NCBI RefSeq assembly: GCF_003856975.1
Contig: NZ_CP033107.1
Span: 62,001-126,000 of the forward strand
DNA from: Plantibacter sp. PA-3-X8
Lineage (GTDB): Bacteria > Actinomycetota > Actinomycetes > Actinomycetales > Microbacteriaceae
Length of the DNA stretch: 64,000 nt
Direction of reading: 5' to 3'
In this document: positions 8,933 through 17,710 of the stretch, one piece after another
Layout: each line of letters starts with the position of its first letter
How positions within the stretch are numbered: position 1 is the first letter of the stretch
Notes under the pieces: model-generated
The model's input: the letters and a program-made list of their open reading frames with translations, nothing else
The model's database searches: none
Told to the model about the DNA's origin: nothing
Translations under genes and position numbers: made by a program

Positions 8933-9532
8933 CTAGGAGGTGCGACCCTCCCAGACGAGGTCGACCGCCGCCGTGCCGCCCTGGACGGTGTTCGGCGCAT
9001 CCGGGGACAGCGTGTACGTGACCTTGAAGACGCGCTCCTCGCCGCCGCCGACGGAGGCCCACGAGCCGAGTCCGGACGCGTGGTCGAACGCAGTGTTCGC
9101 GAGGCCGGCGAGGGTGCCGCTGTAGACGGACGCGCCCGTGGTCGCGGGGACGAAGTCCTCGCAGGACCCGTAGCCGCCGCCGGCGCCCTGGAGGATGTCG
9201 AGCTGCAGGTGCTGGTCGAGGTCCTGCGTCTGCGCCGCGTTGTCCGCGTAGAGACGGATGTCGGACGACAGCGAACCGTCCGAGGTGACGGCGATGCAGT
9301 TCACACCGGTCGAGCCGGGCTGCAGGTCGTCCGCGGCGAACATCGCGGCGCCGGAGTCGTCATCGCTCAGCGCGATCGCTCCGGCACTCCAGGCGTTACC
9401 GGAGTTGTCAGTCGACGAGGTGAAGGCGGCGTAGGAGGCGGTCGAGACGATGACGCCGCTCGCCAGGACGGCGACGGGCAGTGCGGCCCAGCGGACGAGA
9501 CGGCGGGATCGAGGGGACAGGGCGGTGGTCAT
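8933..9532 (-). CDS. TasA/CalY-like secreted protein with SipW-dependent signal peptide
   Basis: A 199-residue exported protein. Residues 8-14 are basic, 16-31 are hydrophobic, and the signal ends in STASYA followed by AFTSSTDNSGN, the pattern of SipW-dependent (alternate) signal peptides. The mature part is a beta-rich domain of the TasA/camelysin type, ending in GGTAAVDLVWEG. In Bacillus such proteins form extracellular matrix fibres; that role here is inferred. The start is the ATG at 9530-9532 with GGAG upstream; an ATG at 9577 would add 15 residues and has no ribosome binding site. It lies directly upstream of the dedicated peptidase and is probably co-transcribed with it. Confidence 0.82.
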   Translation of the reverse strand: MTTALSPRSRRLVRWAALPVAVLASGVIVSTASYAAFTSSTDNSGNAWSAGAIALSDDDSGAAMFAADDLQPGSTGVNCIAVTSDGSLSSDIRLYADNAAQTQDLDQHLQLDILQGAGGGYGSCEDFVPATTGASVYSGTLAGLANTAFDHASGLGSWASVGGGEERVFKVTYTLSPDAPNTVQGGTAAVDLVWEGRTS

Positions 9533-9562
9533 GGTGATTCTCCAGGGTCGGGGCCGAAATCG

Positions 9563-9615
9563 GCACGTGTTGTACAACTAATATTCCATATGTTGTTCTG
9601 AAATACAACATGTGC
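9563..9615. promoter_or_regulatory. AT-rich dyad, candidate operator for the TasA-like / DUF805 divergent pair
   Basis: GCACGTGTTGTA (9563-9574) and TACAACATGTGC (9604-9615) are inverted repeats matching at 11 of 12 positions. Inside them lie a perfect 10-bp palindrome GTTGTACAAC (9569-9578) and another TGTTGT/ACAACA pair (9591-9596, 9605-9610). The block is strikingly AT-rich against its GC-rich surroundings and occupies the gap between the two divergent genes. Confidence 0.55.
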
Positions 9616-9672
9616 TGGCGATGTCGGTAGGGTGGACGCACGAATGCACGACGACTCGACCCAGGGGGACCG

Positions 9673-10233
9673 ATGAGCAGCGCAGACGAACACGCAGTCA
9701 CCGCGAATGCGGCGGCGACGGACCGCAAGGACGATCGCCGGATCCCGGCCCGCTTCGCGGATGACAGCCCGCTCCCGGGCGCCGGCCCGATCCAGGCGTT
9801 CCTCCGCTTCTGGAAGCGGTATCCGATCTTCACCGGGCGGGCCAGCCGGAGCGAGTTCTGGTGGTGGGTGGTCGTCCACGCGGTCATCGTCACCGCGCTC
9901 CTGGTGATCGGACGCGGTGTCGACGTCGCGACCGGGGTGACGGCCGGTTTCTGGGAGGGTCAGGTCACCGAAGGACCCGCATGGGGTGTCCAGAGCGTCC
10001 TGTCCGGGATCTGGGGCCTTGCGACGATCATCCCGGGGCTGTCACTGAACGCCCGTCGCATGCACGACACGGACCACAGCGGCTGGTGGCAGCTCATCAA
10101 CCTGGTCCCGATCTTCGGCTGGTTCTTCTTCATCTGGCTCGCGGCGCAGCCGAGCGACCGGGGCGGTGCCCGCTACGACACGGGGCCGCACCGCGAGGGC
10201 GCCCAGATCAAGCCTGGTGACGCTCCGCAGTGA
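9673..10233 (+). CDS. DUF805 family membrane protein
   Basis: This 186-residue integral membrane protein has about four helices. It shows DUF805 hallmarks: FTGRASRSEFWWWVV, a long central helical pair, and LNARRMHDTDHSGWWQLINLVP. The function of the family is unknown. The N-terminal 35 residues are polar and probably cytoplasmic. A GGGGG motif precedes the ATG. The 3' end overlaps the convergent ltrA gene by 26 bp. Its promoter shares the AT-rich dyad with the TasA-like gene. Confidence 0.88.
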   Translation: MSSADEHAVTANAAATDRKDDRRIPARFADDSPLPGAGPIQAFLRFWKRYPIFTGRASRSEFWWWVVVHAVIVTALLVIGRGVDVATGVTAGFWEGQVTEGPAWGVQSVLSGIWGLATIIPGLSLNARRMHDTDHSGWWQLINLVPIFGWFFFIWLAAQPSDRGGARYDTGPHREGAQIKPGDAPQ

Positions 10234-11476
10234 CCCGCCGGTCCGGGAGGACCGTGTCGGCGATCGCGGCGAGGACGAGCACCAGCGTGCAGAGACACCC
10301 GAGGACGAGTTCCCCGAGCTGCGGCACGAGGAACGCGGCGACCGCGCAGCCAGCGAGCATCGCGAGGCCGATGACCGGCGCGAGTGGAACGGCACGGTCG
10401 ACGACGAACCGGAACAGCGACAGCCCGAGGAGGTAGAGGACCGGGCCGCCGAGGATCACGACGCCCCCGGCGAGTTCGACGGCGTCGGCCGGTCGGTCGA
10501 GGATCTCCTTGTCCCCCACCGAGACGAGCACGATCCCGGCGACGATCACGACGTGGGCGTAGCTGTATCCGTCGCGCGCGATGCGTCCGAGACGTCCCGG
10601 TCCCCGTCGACCGGGACGACCCTCGTCACCGTCGGCGCGGTCGGCCTCCTCCTCGGCGGCCTCGACCGCTCGGCGTCCCGCCGCCTCCGTGCGGTGGAAG
10701 TACAACCACCACAGCGCGACCGCGGAGACGAAGGCACTCAGCATCCCGACGACGGCGGCGACCGACGTCTCGAGCTCGACGAACGCGAACCCGGTGACGA
10801 GCAGCGATTCGCCGATCGCGATGATGATGAAGAGCGACGCCCGCTCCGAGAGGTGCGCACCGGAGAGCTCCCAGCTCTCGACCTCCGAGGTCCGCACACC
10901 CGGCAACCGGAATCCGAGGGCCCCGCCGCCGTACTCGATGGCGACGGCGCAGATCCAGAACGCCAGTTGCCAGTCGGTCGGCACCAGCGCGCCGGCGATC
11001 CAGAAGACCGCGGCGAACGCGGTCCAGACGAGGACGCGTGCGAAGCTCAGGGCCACGTCGCGGTCGTGCCGCCAGGTCGCCACGACCATGAACAGCGTCC
11101 GGATGAGCTGGAGCACGACGTAGGCGACGGCGAACGCCAGCGCGCGGTCGGTGAACGACGCCGACACCGACACCGCCGCGACGAACGCCAACAGGCCGAA
11201 GCCGATGAGCGCGAGTCGCACCGCGAGCCGTTCCGGGTCGAGCCAGTTCGTCACCCAGCTCGTGGACACCCAGGACCACCAGAGCGCCAGGATGAGGACG
11301 ATCGACTCGAGCGCGGCGGTGACGCTCTGGTCGTCGGCGATGAGCTTGCTCAGCTGGGTGAGCGCGAAGACGAAGACGAGGTCGAAGAACAACTCGACGA
11401 AGGTGACGCGCTCGGCGCGTTCACCGGACTCCGGGCGACGGAGATCGGAGACGAGGCCGAATCTGGGGGCGGGCAT
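10208..11476 (-). CDS. Low temperature requirement protein A (LtrA) family membrane protein
   Basis: A 422-residue polytopic membrane protein with about ten hydrophobic segments. The family signature ERVTFVELFFDLVFVFALTQL lies near the N-terminus. LtrA was named for a Listeria cold-growth mutant; its biochemical role is unknown. The ATG at 11474-11476 gives the normal family start. AGGA lies eight bases upstream, and a CAGGAT box (11483-11488) ends six bases before it, so it could also be leaderless. The open frame continues further upstream to 11791 without domain support. Confidence 0.88.
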   Translation of the reverse strand: MPAPRFGLVSDLRRPESGERAERVTFVELFFDLVFVFALTQLSKLIADDQSVTAALESIVLILALWWSWVSTSWVTNWLDPERLAVRLALIGFGLLAFVAAVSVSASFTDRALAFAVAYVVLQLIRTLFMVVATWRHDRDVALSFARVLVWTAFAAVFWIAGALVPTDWQLAFWICAVAIEYGGGALGFRLPGVRTSEVESWELSGAHLSERASLFIIIAIGESLLVTGFAFVELETSVAAVVGMLSAFVSAVALWWLYFHRTEAAGRRAVEAAEEEADRADGDEGRPGRRGPGRLGRIARDGYSYAHVVIVAGIVLVSVGDKEILDRPADAVELAGGVVILGGPVLYLLGLSLFRFVVDRAVPLAPVIGLAMLAGCAVAAFLVPQLGELVLGCLCTLVLVLAAIADTVLPDRRVTAERHQA

Positions 11477-11714
11477 CTTCGTATCCTGGCAGGGTTCCCG
11501 GTGCCGACGCCTCCCCCTCGGATTCGTCGACACCGGGTCGTGCTCGTCGCGAGCTGCGGGGACAGAGCCCGACGACCACACCGTGAGCCTAGCAAGAAGT
11601 ATTCCAGATGCACAAGGTCCAGAAGCATCATCGGAATATCGACGGCCGCAGCCGGGTTGCGTCCGGAGGCCGCGTCCTCCGCGAGCCGCATCCCCCACGA
11701 AAGGCATCACCCGT

Positions 11715-12788
11715 ATGGATCTCTTCGCGCCCGTCCGACTCGGCGACCTCGAACTCGCCAACCGCGTCGTCATGGCCCCGCTCACCCGCATGCGGTCCGG
11801 AGCCGACGGCGTCCCCGGCGACCTCGTCGCCGAGCACTACAGCCAGCGCGCAGGACTCGGGCTCATCATCACGGAGGGCACCTACCCGAGCGCCGAGTCG
11901 CGCTCCTACCCGGGCCAGCCCGGCATCGTCACCCCCGAGCAGGTCGAGGGTTGGCGTGGCGTCGCGAAGGCCGTGCACGGAGCGGGCGGGCTCATCGTCA
12001 TGCAGCTCATGAACGGCGGCCGCGTCTCGCACACCGACATCACGGGCACCGACCGCATCGTCGCGCCGAGCGCGATCGCCATCGCCGGCGAGGTCCGGAC
12101 GCCGGCGGGCGCCCAGCCGTACCCCGTCCCGCACGCGCTGAGCACCGAGGAGCTCGACACGGTCCGCGAGGAGTTCGTCCAGGCCGCCCGCAACGCGATC
12201 GAGGCAGGCCTCGACGGCGTCGAACTCCACGCCGCGAACGGCTACCTGCTGCACCAGTTCCTCTCCCCCGTCTCCAACGTGCGCGACGACCGCGCCGGAG
12301 GCAGCCCGGAGGCCCGCGCGTCGTACGTCGCCGAGGTCGTCAGCGCCGTCGCCGCGGCGGTCGGTGCAGCGCGCGTCGGCATCCGCATCTCCCCGATGAA
12401 CGGCGCCGGTGACACAGCGGAGACCGACGAGGCCGACGTCCGCGCGACCTACGAGGCATTGCTCGACGCCCTGGCACCGCTCGGCCTCGCCTACGTCAGC
12501 ATCCTCCACGAGGACCCGGCCGGCGCGCTCGTCCAGGACCTGCGTGGTCACTTCGGCGGCAAGCTCATCGTCAACAGCGGCTTCGGCACCGTCACGACGC
12601 GCGACGAGGCGATCGCCCTCGTCGAGCACGCGCATGCCGACGCCGTCGCCGTCGGGCGTCTCGCCATCGCGAACCCCGACCTCGTCGAGCGTTGGGCGGG
12701 CGAGCACGAGGAGAACACCCCGAACCCGGCCACCTTCTACGGCCCGGGCGCCGAGGGCTACACGGACTACCCGCGCCTCGCGAGCTGA
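11715..12788 (+). CDS. Old Yellow Enzyme family alkene reductase (NADH:flavin oxidoreductase)
   Basis: A 357-residue TIM-barrel FMN enzyme that reduces activated alkenes, N-ethylmaleimide or nitro compounds with NAD(P)H. It has PLTRMRS near residue 23, the GLDGVELHAANGYLLHQFLSP active-site helix with the His/Asn pair, and the phosphate-binding GFGTVTT and AVAVGRLAIANPDL segments. AAAGG lies nine bases before the ATG at 11715. The 238-bp gap upstream holds no gene. Length and fold match class I OYE enzymes such as XenB and NemA. Confidence 0.93.
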   Translation: MDLFAPVRLGDLELANRVVMAPLTRMRSGADGVPGDLVAEHYSQRAGLGLIITEGTYPSAESRSYPGQPGIVTPEQVEGWRGVAKAVHGAGGLIVMQLMNGGRVSHTDITGTDRIVAPSAIAIAGEVRTPAGAQPYPVPHALSTEELDTVREEFVQAARNAIEAGLDGVELHAANGYLLHQFLSPVSNVRDDRAGGSPEARASYVAEVVSAVAAAVGAARVGIRISPMNGAGDTAETDEADVRATYEALLDALAPLGLAYVSILHEDPAGALVQDLRGHFGGKLIVNSGFGTVTTRDEAIALVEHAHADAVAVGRLAIANPDLVERWAGEHEENTPNPATFYGPGAEGYTDYPRLAS

Positions 12789-12793
12789 TCACG

Positions 12794-12852
12794 CTGAGGT
12801 GAGGCACCTCGTCGCTCGACACCTCGTCGCGCGACGAGCTGCCTCACCTCAG
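12794..12852. terminator. Long hairpin between OYE and ramB genes
   Basis: CTGAGGTGAGGCA (12794-12806) pairs perfectly with TGCCTCACCTCAG (12840-12852). A 16-bp palindrome CTCGTCGCGCGACGAG (12823-12838) lies in the loop. It separates the convergent OYE and ramB genes; the last bases overlap the ramB stop. Its arm is closely related to the hairpin after aceB at 17594. Confidence 0.65.
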
Positions 12853-14351
12853 TCCGCCCGCGGCGCGTGCGACTCGAGGAACTCGTACACCTCGACGGAG
12901 TCGACCCCCGGGAAGGATCCGGTCGGCAGCGCGGCCAGCAGACTCGTCGGCGTCCGCGCCGCCGGCCAGGCCTTCCCCTCCCACCGTTCGGCGAGCGCCG
13001 GCGACGCCCGACGACAGCATCGCTCGTCGGGGCAGTTCGAGGTCGACCGATGCGGCGTCTCGCGTCCGCGGAACCACTTCACGTGCGCGAACGGGACGCC
13101 GACGCTGACCGAGTACTCGCCCTCCTTGGCCTTCTCGATCCGCGAGGTGCACCAGAAGGTGCCGGTGTCCATGTCGGTGTACTGATACCAGGGGCTGAAG
13201 CGGTCCTCGACGTCGAAGACGGTCCTGGCCGTCCAGTTGCGGCAGACGAGCGAGCCCTCCACTGCTCCGAGGACGTCGGACGGGAACGTCACCCCGTCGT
13301 TCTCGTACGCCTTGATGATCGTCCCCGACTCGTGCACTTTCATGAAGTGCACCGGCAGCCCGAGGTGCCTCGTCGCGAGGTTGGTGAAGCGGTGCGCGGC
13401 GGTCTCGTACGACACAGCGAACGCGTCGCGCAGGTCCTCCATCGAGATGCGCCGGAGCTGTTTCGCCTCACCGAGGACGCGCACGGCGTCACGCTCGGGC
13501 AGCAGGATGGCCGCCGTCAGGTAGTTGGTCTCGACGCGCTGGCGCAGAAAGTCCGCGTAGTTTCCCGGCTCCTCGTGTCCGCACAGGTGACTGGCGAACG
13601 CCTGGAGGATGGGGGAACGCGAATCACGGGACATCGAGGGTTCGGTCGGCAGGTAGATCCGACCGTTGCGCCGGTCGGTGACCGAGCGCGTCGAGTGCGG
13701 CAGGTCGCCGACGTAGTGGAGCGAGAACCCGAGGTGCTGTGCCATCTCCGCGACCGTCTGGTGCGAGACCGGCCCTCCGGTGTAGCCGACGGCGTCGAGC
13801 AGTCCTTTCGCGACGGCCTCGAGCTCGGGGAAGTGGTTGTCGGCCGCGCGCATGTCCGCCCGGAGGACCGCGTTGGCCCGGCGCGCCTCCTCGGGTGTCG
13901 CCGCTCGCTCCCGATGCAGGCGGGCGACCTCGTCGTGCAGCGCCAGCACGGTGCGCAGCGTCTCGTCCGCTGTCCCTTTCGAGACGCGGATGGGCGCGAT
14001 CCCGAGGGCGGAGAAGACGGGCCCCCGCTGGGCACGCTCGACGGCGATCTCGAGCGCGGCCCGGTCGCTCGGCGGTTCGTCACGGAGGAGGTCGTCGACG
14101 GTGGTGCCGAGGGCCGCGGCGATGACGCGGAGCATCGACAGGCTCGGCTCCCGATGCCCGTTCTCGATCGCCGACGCCTGCGACGGTGCGCGGTCGATCG
14201 CCTGTGCGAGTTCGTCGAGGGTGAGACCCGCGCGGGATCGGGCATCGCGGATCCGGCGACCGAGGACGAGGGCGTCCGCGTGCGGAGCAGGTCCGTCACC
14301 AGCGGTGGCGGAGACGGGTGGAGCAGCGGCGGTGCTGGTCATGGTGATCAT
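12849..14351 (-). CDS. ramB: RamB-type transcriptional regulator of acetate/glyoxylate metabolism
   Basis: A regulator of about 500 residues. An XRE helix-turn-helix lies at roughly 29-85 (LTLDELAQAIDRAPSQASAIENG). A degenerate ImmA/IrrE-like region is centred on FASHLCGHEEPGNYADFLRQR, followed by the C-terminal short-chain fatty-acyl regulator domain. In Corynebacterium and Mycobacterium, RamB controls aceA and aceB. Here it is divergent from those genes, which strongly supports the assignment. Starts at 14351 (MITMTST) or 14342 (MTST) are equally possible; neither has a clear ribosome binding site. Longer extensions to 14591 would overlap aceA. Confidence 0.85.
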   Translation of the reverse strand: MITMTSTAAAPPVSATAGDGPAPHADALVLGRRIRDARSRAGLTLDELAQAIDRAPSQASAIENGHREPSLSMLRVIAAALGTTVDDLLRDEPPSDRAALEIAVERAQRGPVFSALGIAPIRVSKGTADETLRTVLALHDEVARLHRERAATPEEARRANAVLRADMRAADNHFPELEAVAKGLLDAVGYTGGPVSHQTVAEMAQHLGFSLHYVGDLPHSTRSVTDRRNGRIYLPTEPSMSRDSRSPILQAFASHLCGHEEPGNYADFLRQRVETNYLTAAILLPERDAVRVLGEAKQLRRISMEDLRDAFAVSYETAAHRFTNLATRHLGLPVHFMKVHESGTIIKAYENDGVTFPSDVLGAVEGSLVCRNWTARTVFDVEDRFSPWYQYTDMDTGTFWCTSRIEKAKEGEYSVSVGVPFAHVKWFRGRETPHRSTSNCPDERCCRRASPALAERWEGKAWPAARTPTSLLAALPTGSFPGVDSVEVYEFLESHAPRAD

Positions 14352-14378
14352 GCTCACACGCGCCGGTTGTTCCGGCAA

Positions 14379-14402
14379 ACAGAAGGTCGGCCGTTCTTCT
14401 GT
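14379..14402. promoter_or_regulatory. Dyad in the ramB-aceA intergenic region
   Basis: ACAGAAG (14379-14385) and CTTCTGT (14396-14402) form a perfect inverted repeat with a 10-base spacer. The adjacent GCAAAC (14376-14381) reads GTTTGC on the other strand, which resembles the TTTGC core reported for RamB boxes. It lies 28 bp from the ramB start and 92 bp from the aceA start. Confidence 0.45.
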
Positions 14403-14493
14403 CCACGGATGACGTCCGTCGGGGTTGCGGCGAGCGCAGGATCGTTCCCACAGCACGACCCGCCCCACCGACCTCGACACCACAGGAGTCATC

Positions 14494-15840
14494 GTGAGCA
14501 ATGAAGCCACCCGACCGACCGACCACCGCATGCCCCTCCGCGCCGGCGACCAGACGCAGACGGCCGAGGAGCTGCAGCGCGAGTGGGACACCGACCCGCG
14601 CTGGGACGGGGTACGCCGCGACTACACCGCCGAGGACGTCGTCCGCCTGCGCGGCGGTGTCCGGGAGGAGCCGACGCTCGCCCGCCGGGGGGCGGAGCGC
14701 TTGTGGAACCTCCTCCACACCGAGGAGTGGGTGCCTGCCCTCGGCGCGCTGACCGGCAACCAGGCCGTGCAGCAGGTCCGGGCGGGCCTGCAGGCGATTT
14801 ACCTCTCCGGCTGGCAGGTCGCCGCCGACGCGAACCTCTCCGGGCAGACCTACCCCGATCAGAGCCTCTACCCGGCCAACTCGGTTCCGGCGGTCGTCCG
14901 GCGGATCAACAACGCGCTGCTCCGGGCCGAACAGATCGACTTCGCCGAGCGAGCCGTCGGGGAGACGCCGGGACCCGAGGCGATCGACTGGCTCGCGCCG
15001 ATCGTCGCCGACGCCGAAGCCGGCTTCGGTGGACCGCTGAACGCCTACGAACTCATGGCCGGCATGATCCAGGCCGGCGCCGCGGGCGTCCACTGGGAGG
15101 ACCAGCTCGCGGCTGAGAAGAAGTGCGGCCACATGGGCGGCAAAGTGCTGGTGCCGACGAGCCAGCACATCCGGACCCTCAATGCGGCCCGGCTGGCGGC
15201 GGACGTCGCCGGCGTCCCGACCATCGTCATCGCCCGCACCGATGCGCTGGCCGCCACCCTCCTCACGAGCGACATCGACGAGCGCGATCTGCCGTTCCTG
15301 AACGGGAACCGGACCCCGGAGGGCTTCTACGAGGTGGAGAACGGCATCGGTCCGGTGCTCGCTCGCGGCCTCGCCTACGCGGAGTACGCCGACCTGCTCT
15401 GGGTCGAGTCGGCGGAACCCGACCTGGACCTCGCCCGGCGGTTCGCCGAGGCCGTCCACGAGCGGTTCCCGGGCAAGCTGCTCGCCTACAACTGCTCGCC
15501 GTCGTTCAACTGGAAGTCGCACCTCGACGATGCGCAGATCGCGTCCTTCCAGCGTGAGCTCGCCGCCATGGGATACGCATTCCAGTTCATCACCCTCGCC
15601 GGCTTCCACGCGTTGAACCACTCGATGTTCACCCTGGCGAGCGACTACCGGGAGCGGGCGATGAGCGCCTACGTCGACCTCCAGGAAGCCGAGTTCGCCG
15701 CAGAGGCCAGCGGCTACACCGCCACCAAGCACCAGCGGGAAGTCGGTACCGGCTACTTCGACCTGGTCGCGACCGCCCTCAACCCCGGCAGCGCCACCCT
15801 CGCCCTCGCCGGGTCGACCGAGGAACAACAGTTCCACTGA
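14494..15840 (+). CDS. aceA: Isocitrate lyase
   Basis: A 448-residue enzyme that cleaves isocitrate to glyoxylate and succinate, the first step of the glyoxylate shunt. The catalytic loop KKCGHMGGK (residues 209-217, Cys211) and the WEDQ metal-site segment are intact, and the C-terminus ends in EEQQFH, typical of actinobacterial ICL. The start is the GTG at 14494 with AGGAG seven bases upstream. It is divergent from ramB and followed 84 bp later by aceB, with one extragenic repeat between them. Confidence 0.96.
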   Translation: MSNEATRPTDHRMPLRAGDQTQTAEELQREWDTDPRWDGVRRDYTAEDVVRLRGGVREEPTLARRGAERLWNLLHTEEWVPALGALTGNQAVQQVRAGLQAIYLSGWQVAADANLSGQTYPDQSLYPANSVPAVVRRINNALLRAEQIDFAERAVGETPGPEAIDWLAPIVADAEAGFGGPLNAYELMAGMIQAGAAGVHWEDQLAAEKKCGHMGGKVLVPTSQHIRTLNAARLAADVAGVPTIVIARTDALAATLLTSDIDERDLPFLNGNRTPEGFYEVENGIGPVLARGLAYAEYADLLWVESAEPDLDLARRFAEAVHERFPGKLLAYNCSPSFNWKSHLDDAQIASFQRELAAMGYAFQFITLAGFHALNHSMFTLASDYRERAMSAYVDLQEAEFAAEASGYTATKHQREVGTGYFDLVATALNPGSATLALAGSTEEQQFH

Positions 15841-15854
15841 TCCACACCAGCCCC

Positions 15855-15888
15855 GCCCTTCGACAAGCTCAGGGACCGCTCGAAGGGC
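15855..15888. repeat. Single copy of the CTTCGACAAGCTCAGGGACCG extragenic repeat
   Basis: A full 23-bp core at 15856-15878 is followed by CGAAGGGC, which pairs with the leading GCCCTTCG, making an 8-bp hairpin. It lies between aceA and aceB. The same core recurs at 46.9, 49.4, 51.2 and 58.7 kb. Confidence 0.8.
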
Positions 15889-15924
15889 CATCCGACGCAC
15901 GACCATCCGAAACGGAGTCACCCC

Positions 15925-17589
15925 ATGAACACCATGCTCGCTTCCCCGTCCACACCCACCACCGCGCCGGTGCCCACGCAGCGCACCGGCCCCGCCATCG
16001 AGGTCGTCGGTCGCCTCGGTGACCGGTACGACGAGATCCTCACCTCGGACGCCCTTGCCTTCCTCGCGGACCTGCACCAGCGGTTCGCGGGTGCGCGGCA
16101 CGACCGCCTCGCCGAGCGCATGCGCCGACGCTTCGAGATCGGGAACGGCCGCGACCCGCGGTTCCGCGACGACACCGCGGCGATCCGGGAGGACCGCTCC
16201 TGGCGCGTCGCCGGCGCCGGGCCCGGTCTCGAGGACCGCCGGGTCGAGATCACCGGCCCCACGGACCCGAAGATGACGATCAACGCCCTCAACTCCGGTG
16301 CGAACGTCTGGCTCGCCGACCAGGAGGACGCGACGAGCCCGGCGTGGGCCAACGTCATCGGTGGTCAGCTCTCGCTGCGCGACGCCGTCCGCGGTGAGCT
16401 GACGTTCACGAACGAGGCGGGGAAGGTGTACCGCGTCACCGCGACGGAGACGCCGACGATCGTCATGCGACCGCGCGGCTGGCACCTCGTGGAGAAGCAC
16501 CTGCGGTTCATCGACCGCTCCGGGGCGGCGATGGCCGCCTCCGGGAGCCTCGTCGACTACGGCCTCTACGTCTTCCACAACGCCCGACCGCTCATCGACG
16601 CCGGCCGCGGGCCGTACTTCTACCTCCCGAAGTTGGAGTCGAGCGAGGAGGCGCAGCTCTGGGACGACGTCTTCACGTTCACCGAGGAACGCCTGGGTCT
16701 CGACCACGGCACGATCCGCGCCACCGTGCTCATCGAGACGCTCCCGGCGGCGTTCGAGATGGACGAGATCCTGTACGCGCTCCGCGACCACTGCGCCGGT
16801 CTCAACGCCGGCCGGTGGGACTACATCTTCTCGATCATCAAGAACTACCGGGGGCGCGGTGCCCGGTTCGTCCTGCCCGACCGCAGCGAGGTGACGATGA
16901 CGGTGCCGTTCATGCGCGCCTACACGGAACTCCTCGTGCAGACGTGCCACCGCCGCGGTGCGCACGCGATCGGCGGGATGTCCGCGTTCATCCCGAACCG
17001 GCGCGATCCGGAGGCGACGGCGCGCGCCATCGAGAAGGTCTCAGCCGACAAGCGCCGCGAGGCGGGTGACGGCTTCGATGGGACCTGGGTGGCGCACCCG
17101 GACCTCATCGAGACCGCCAGGGCCGAGTTCGACGCGGTCCTCGGCGATCGTCCGAACCAGCTCGACCGACTGCGGGAGGACGTGTCGGTGACACCGTCAC
17201 AGCTCCTCGACGTGCGCATCGGTCGGGCGGTCACGGACGCCGGTCTCCGTGACAACGTGTCGATCGCCGTCCGCTACCTCGACTCCTGGCTCCGGGGGAT
17301 CGGCGCCGCGGCCATCGACGGACTGATGGAGGATGCGGCCACGGCGGAGATCAGTCGATCGCAGGTCTGGCAGTGGATCCACCAGGACGTCGCGACCGAC
17401 GACGGCCGTCCGATCACCCGTGAGCGGGTCGAGGACCTCCTCGACGAGCTCCTCGCCTCGCTCCCCCGCACCGCGGACGACCGCTTCGACGACGCCGCCG
17501 AGCTGTTCCGCGAGGTCGCGCTCAGGGACGAGTTCCCGACCTTCCTCACCGTCCCGGCGTACACGCGGTACCTCGTCGACCCCGCATGA
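15925..17589 (+). CDS. aceB: Malate synthase A
   Basis: A 554-residue enzyme condensing glyoxylate with acetyl-CoA to malate, completing the glyoxylate shunt with AceA. The signatures are the substrate loop [18 protein letters not shown], the core [38 protein letters not shown], and a catalytic [20 protein letters not shown] near the C-terminus. The length is that of the A isoform rather than GlcB. GGAG precedes the ATG. Probably in one operon with aceA under RamB control. Confidence 0.96.
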   Translation: MNTMLASPSTPTTAPVPTQRTGPAIEVVGRLGDRYDEILTSDALAFLADLHQRFAGARHDRLAERMRRRFEIGNGRDPRFRDDTAAIREDRSWRVAGAGPGLEDRRVEITGPTDPKMTINALNSGANVWLADQEDATSPAWANVIGGQLSLRDAVRGELTFTNEAGKVYRVTATETPTIVMRPRGWHLVEKHLRFIDRSGAAMAASGSLVDYGLYVFHNARPLIDAGRGPYFYLPKLESSEEAQLWDDVFTFTEERLGLDHGTIRATVLIETLPAAFEMDEILYALRDHCAGLNAGRWDYIFSIIKNYRGRGARFVLPDRSEVTMTVPFMRAYTELLVQTCHRRGAHAIGGMSAFIPNRRDPEATARAIEKVSADKRREAGDGFDGTWVAHPDLIETARAEFDAVLGDRPNQLDRLREDVSVTPSQLLDVRIGRAVTDAGLRDNVSIAVRYLDSWLRGIGAAAIDGLMEDAATAEISRSQVWQWIHQDVATDDGRPITRERVEDLLDELLASLPRTADDRFDDAAELFREVALRDEFPTFLTVPAYTRYLVDPA

Positions 17590-17593
17590 GGAC

Positions 17594-17650
17594 CGAGGTG
17601 AGGCACGTCGTCGTTCCCCGGCGGACCGGGCGACGACGTGCCTCACCTCG
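17594..17650 (+). terminator. Strong 20-bp hairpin after aceB
   Basis: Two perfectly complementary 20-base arms (17594-17613 and 17631-17650) surround a 17-base loop just after the aceB stop. The first arm differs from the equivalent stretch of the 12.8-kb hairpin at only two of twenty positions. Confidence 0.75.
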
Positions 17651-17710
17651 CTGCACGCGACGTCGGACACACACTGTCCTCTCGATGCCGGGTTCGGTAC
17701 GCTCGGACTC

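Noticed and set aside
10166..12412. A 748-codon plus-strand frame across ltrA and the OYE gene
   Set aside because: It runs antisense to LtrA and then out of frame with the Old Yellow Enzyme; its product is low-complexity.
14296..16965. An 889-codon open frame antisense to aceA and the 5' half of aceB
   Set aside because: It is a high-GC shadow frame: its product has no domain, is Arg/Gly/Val-rich, and the opposite strand encodes textbook isocitrate lyase and malate synthase.
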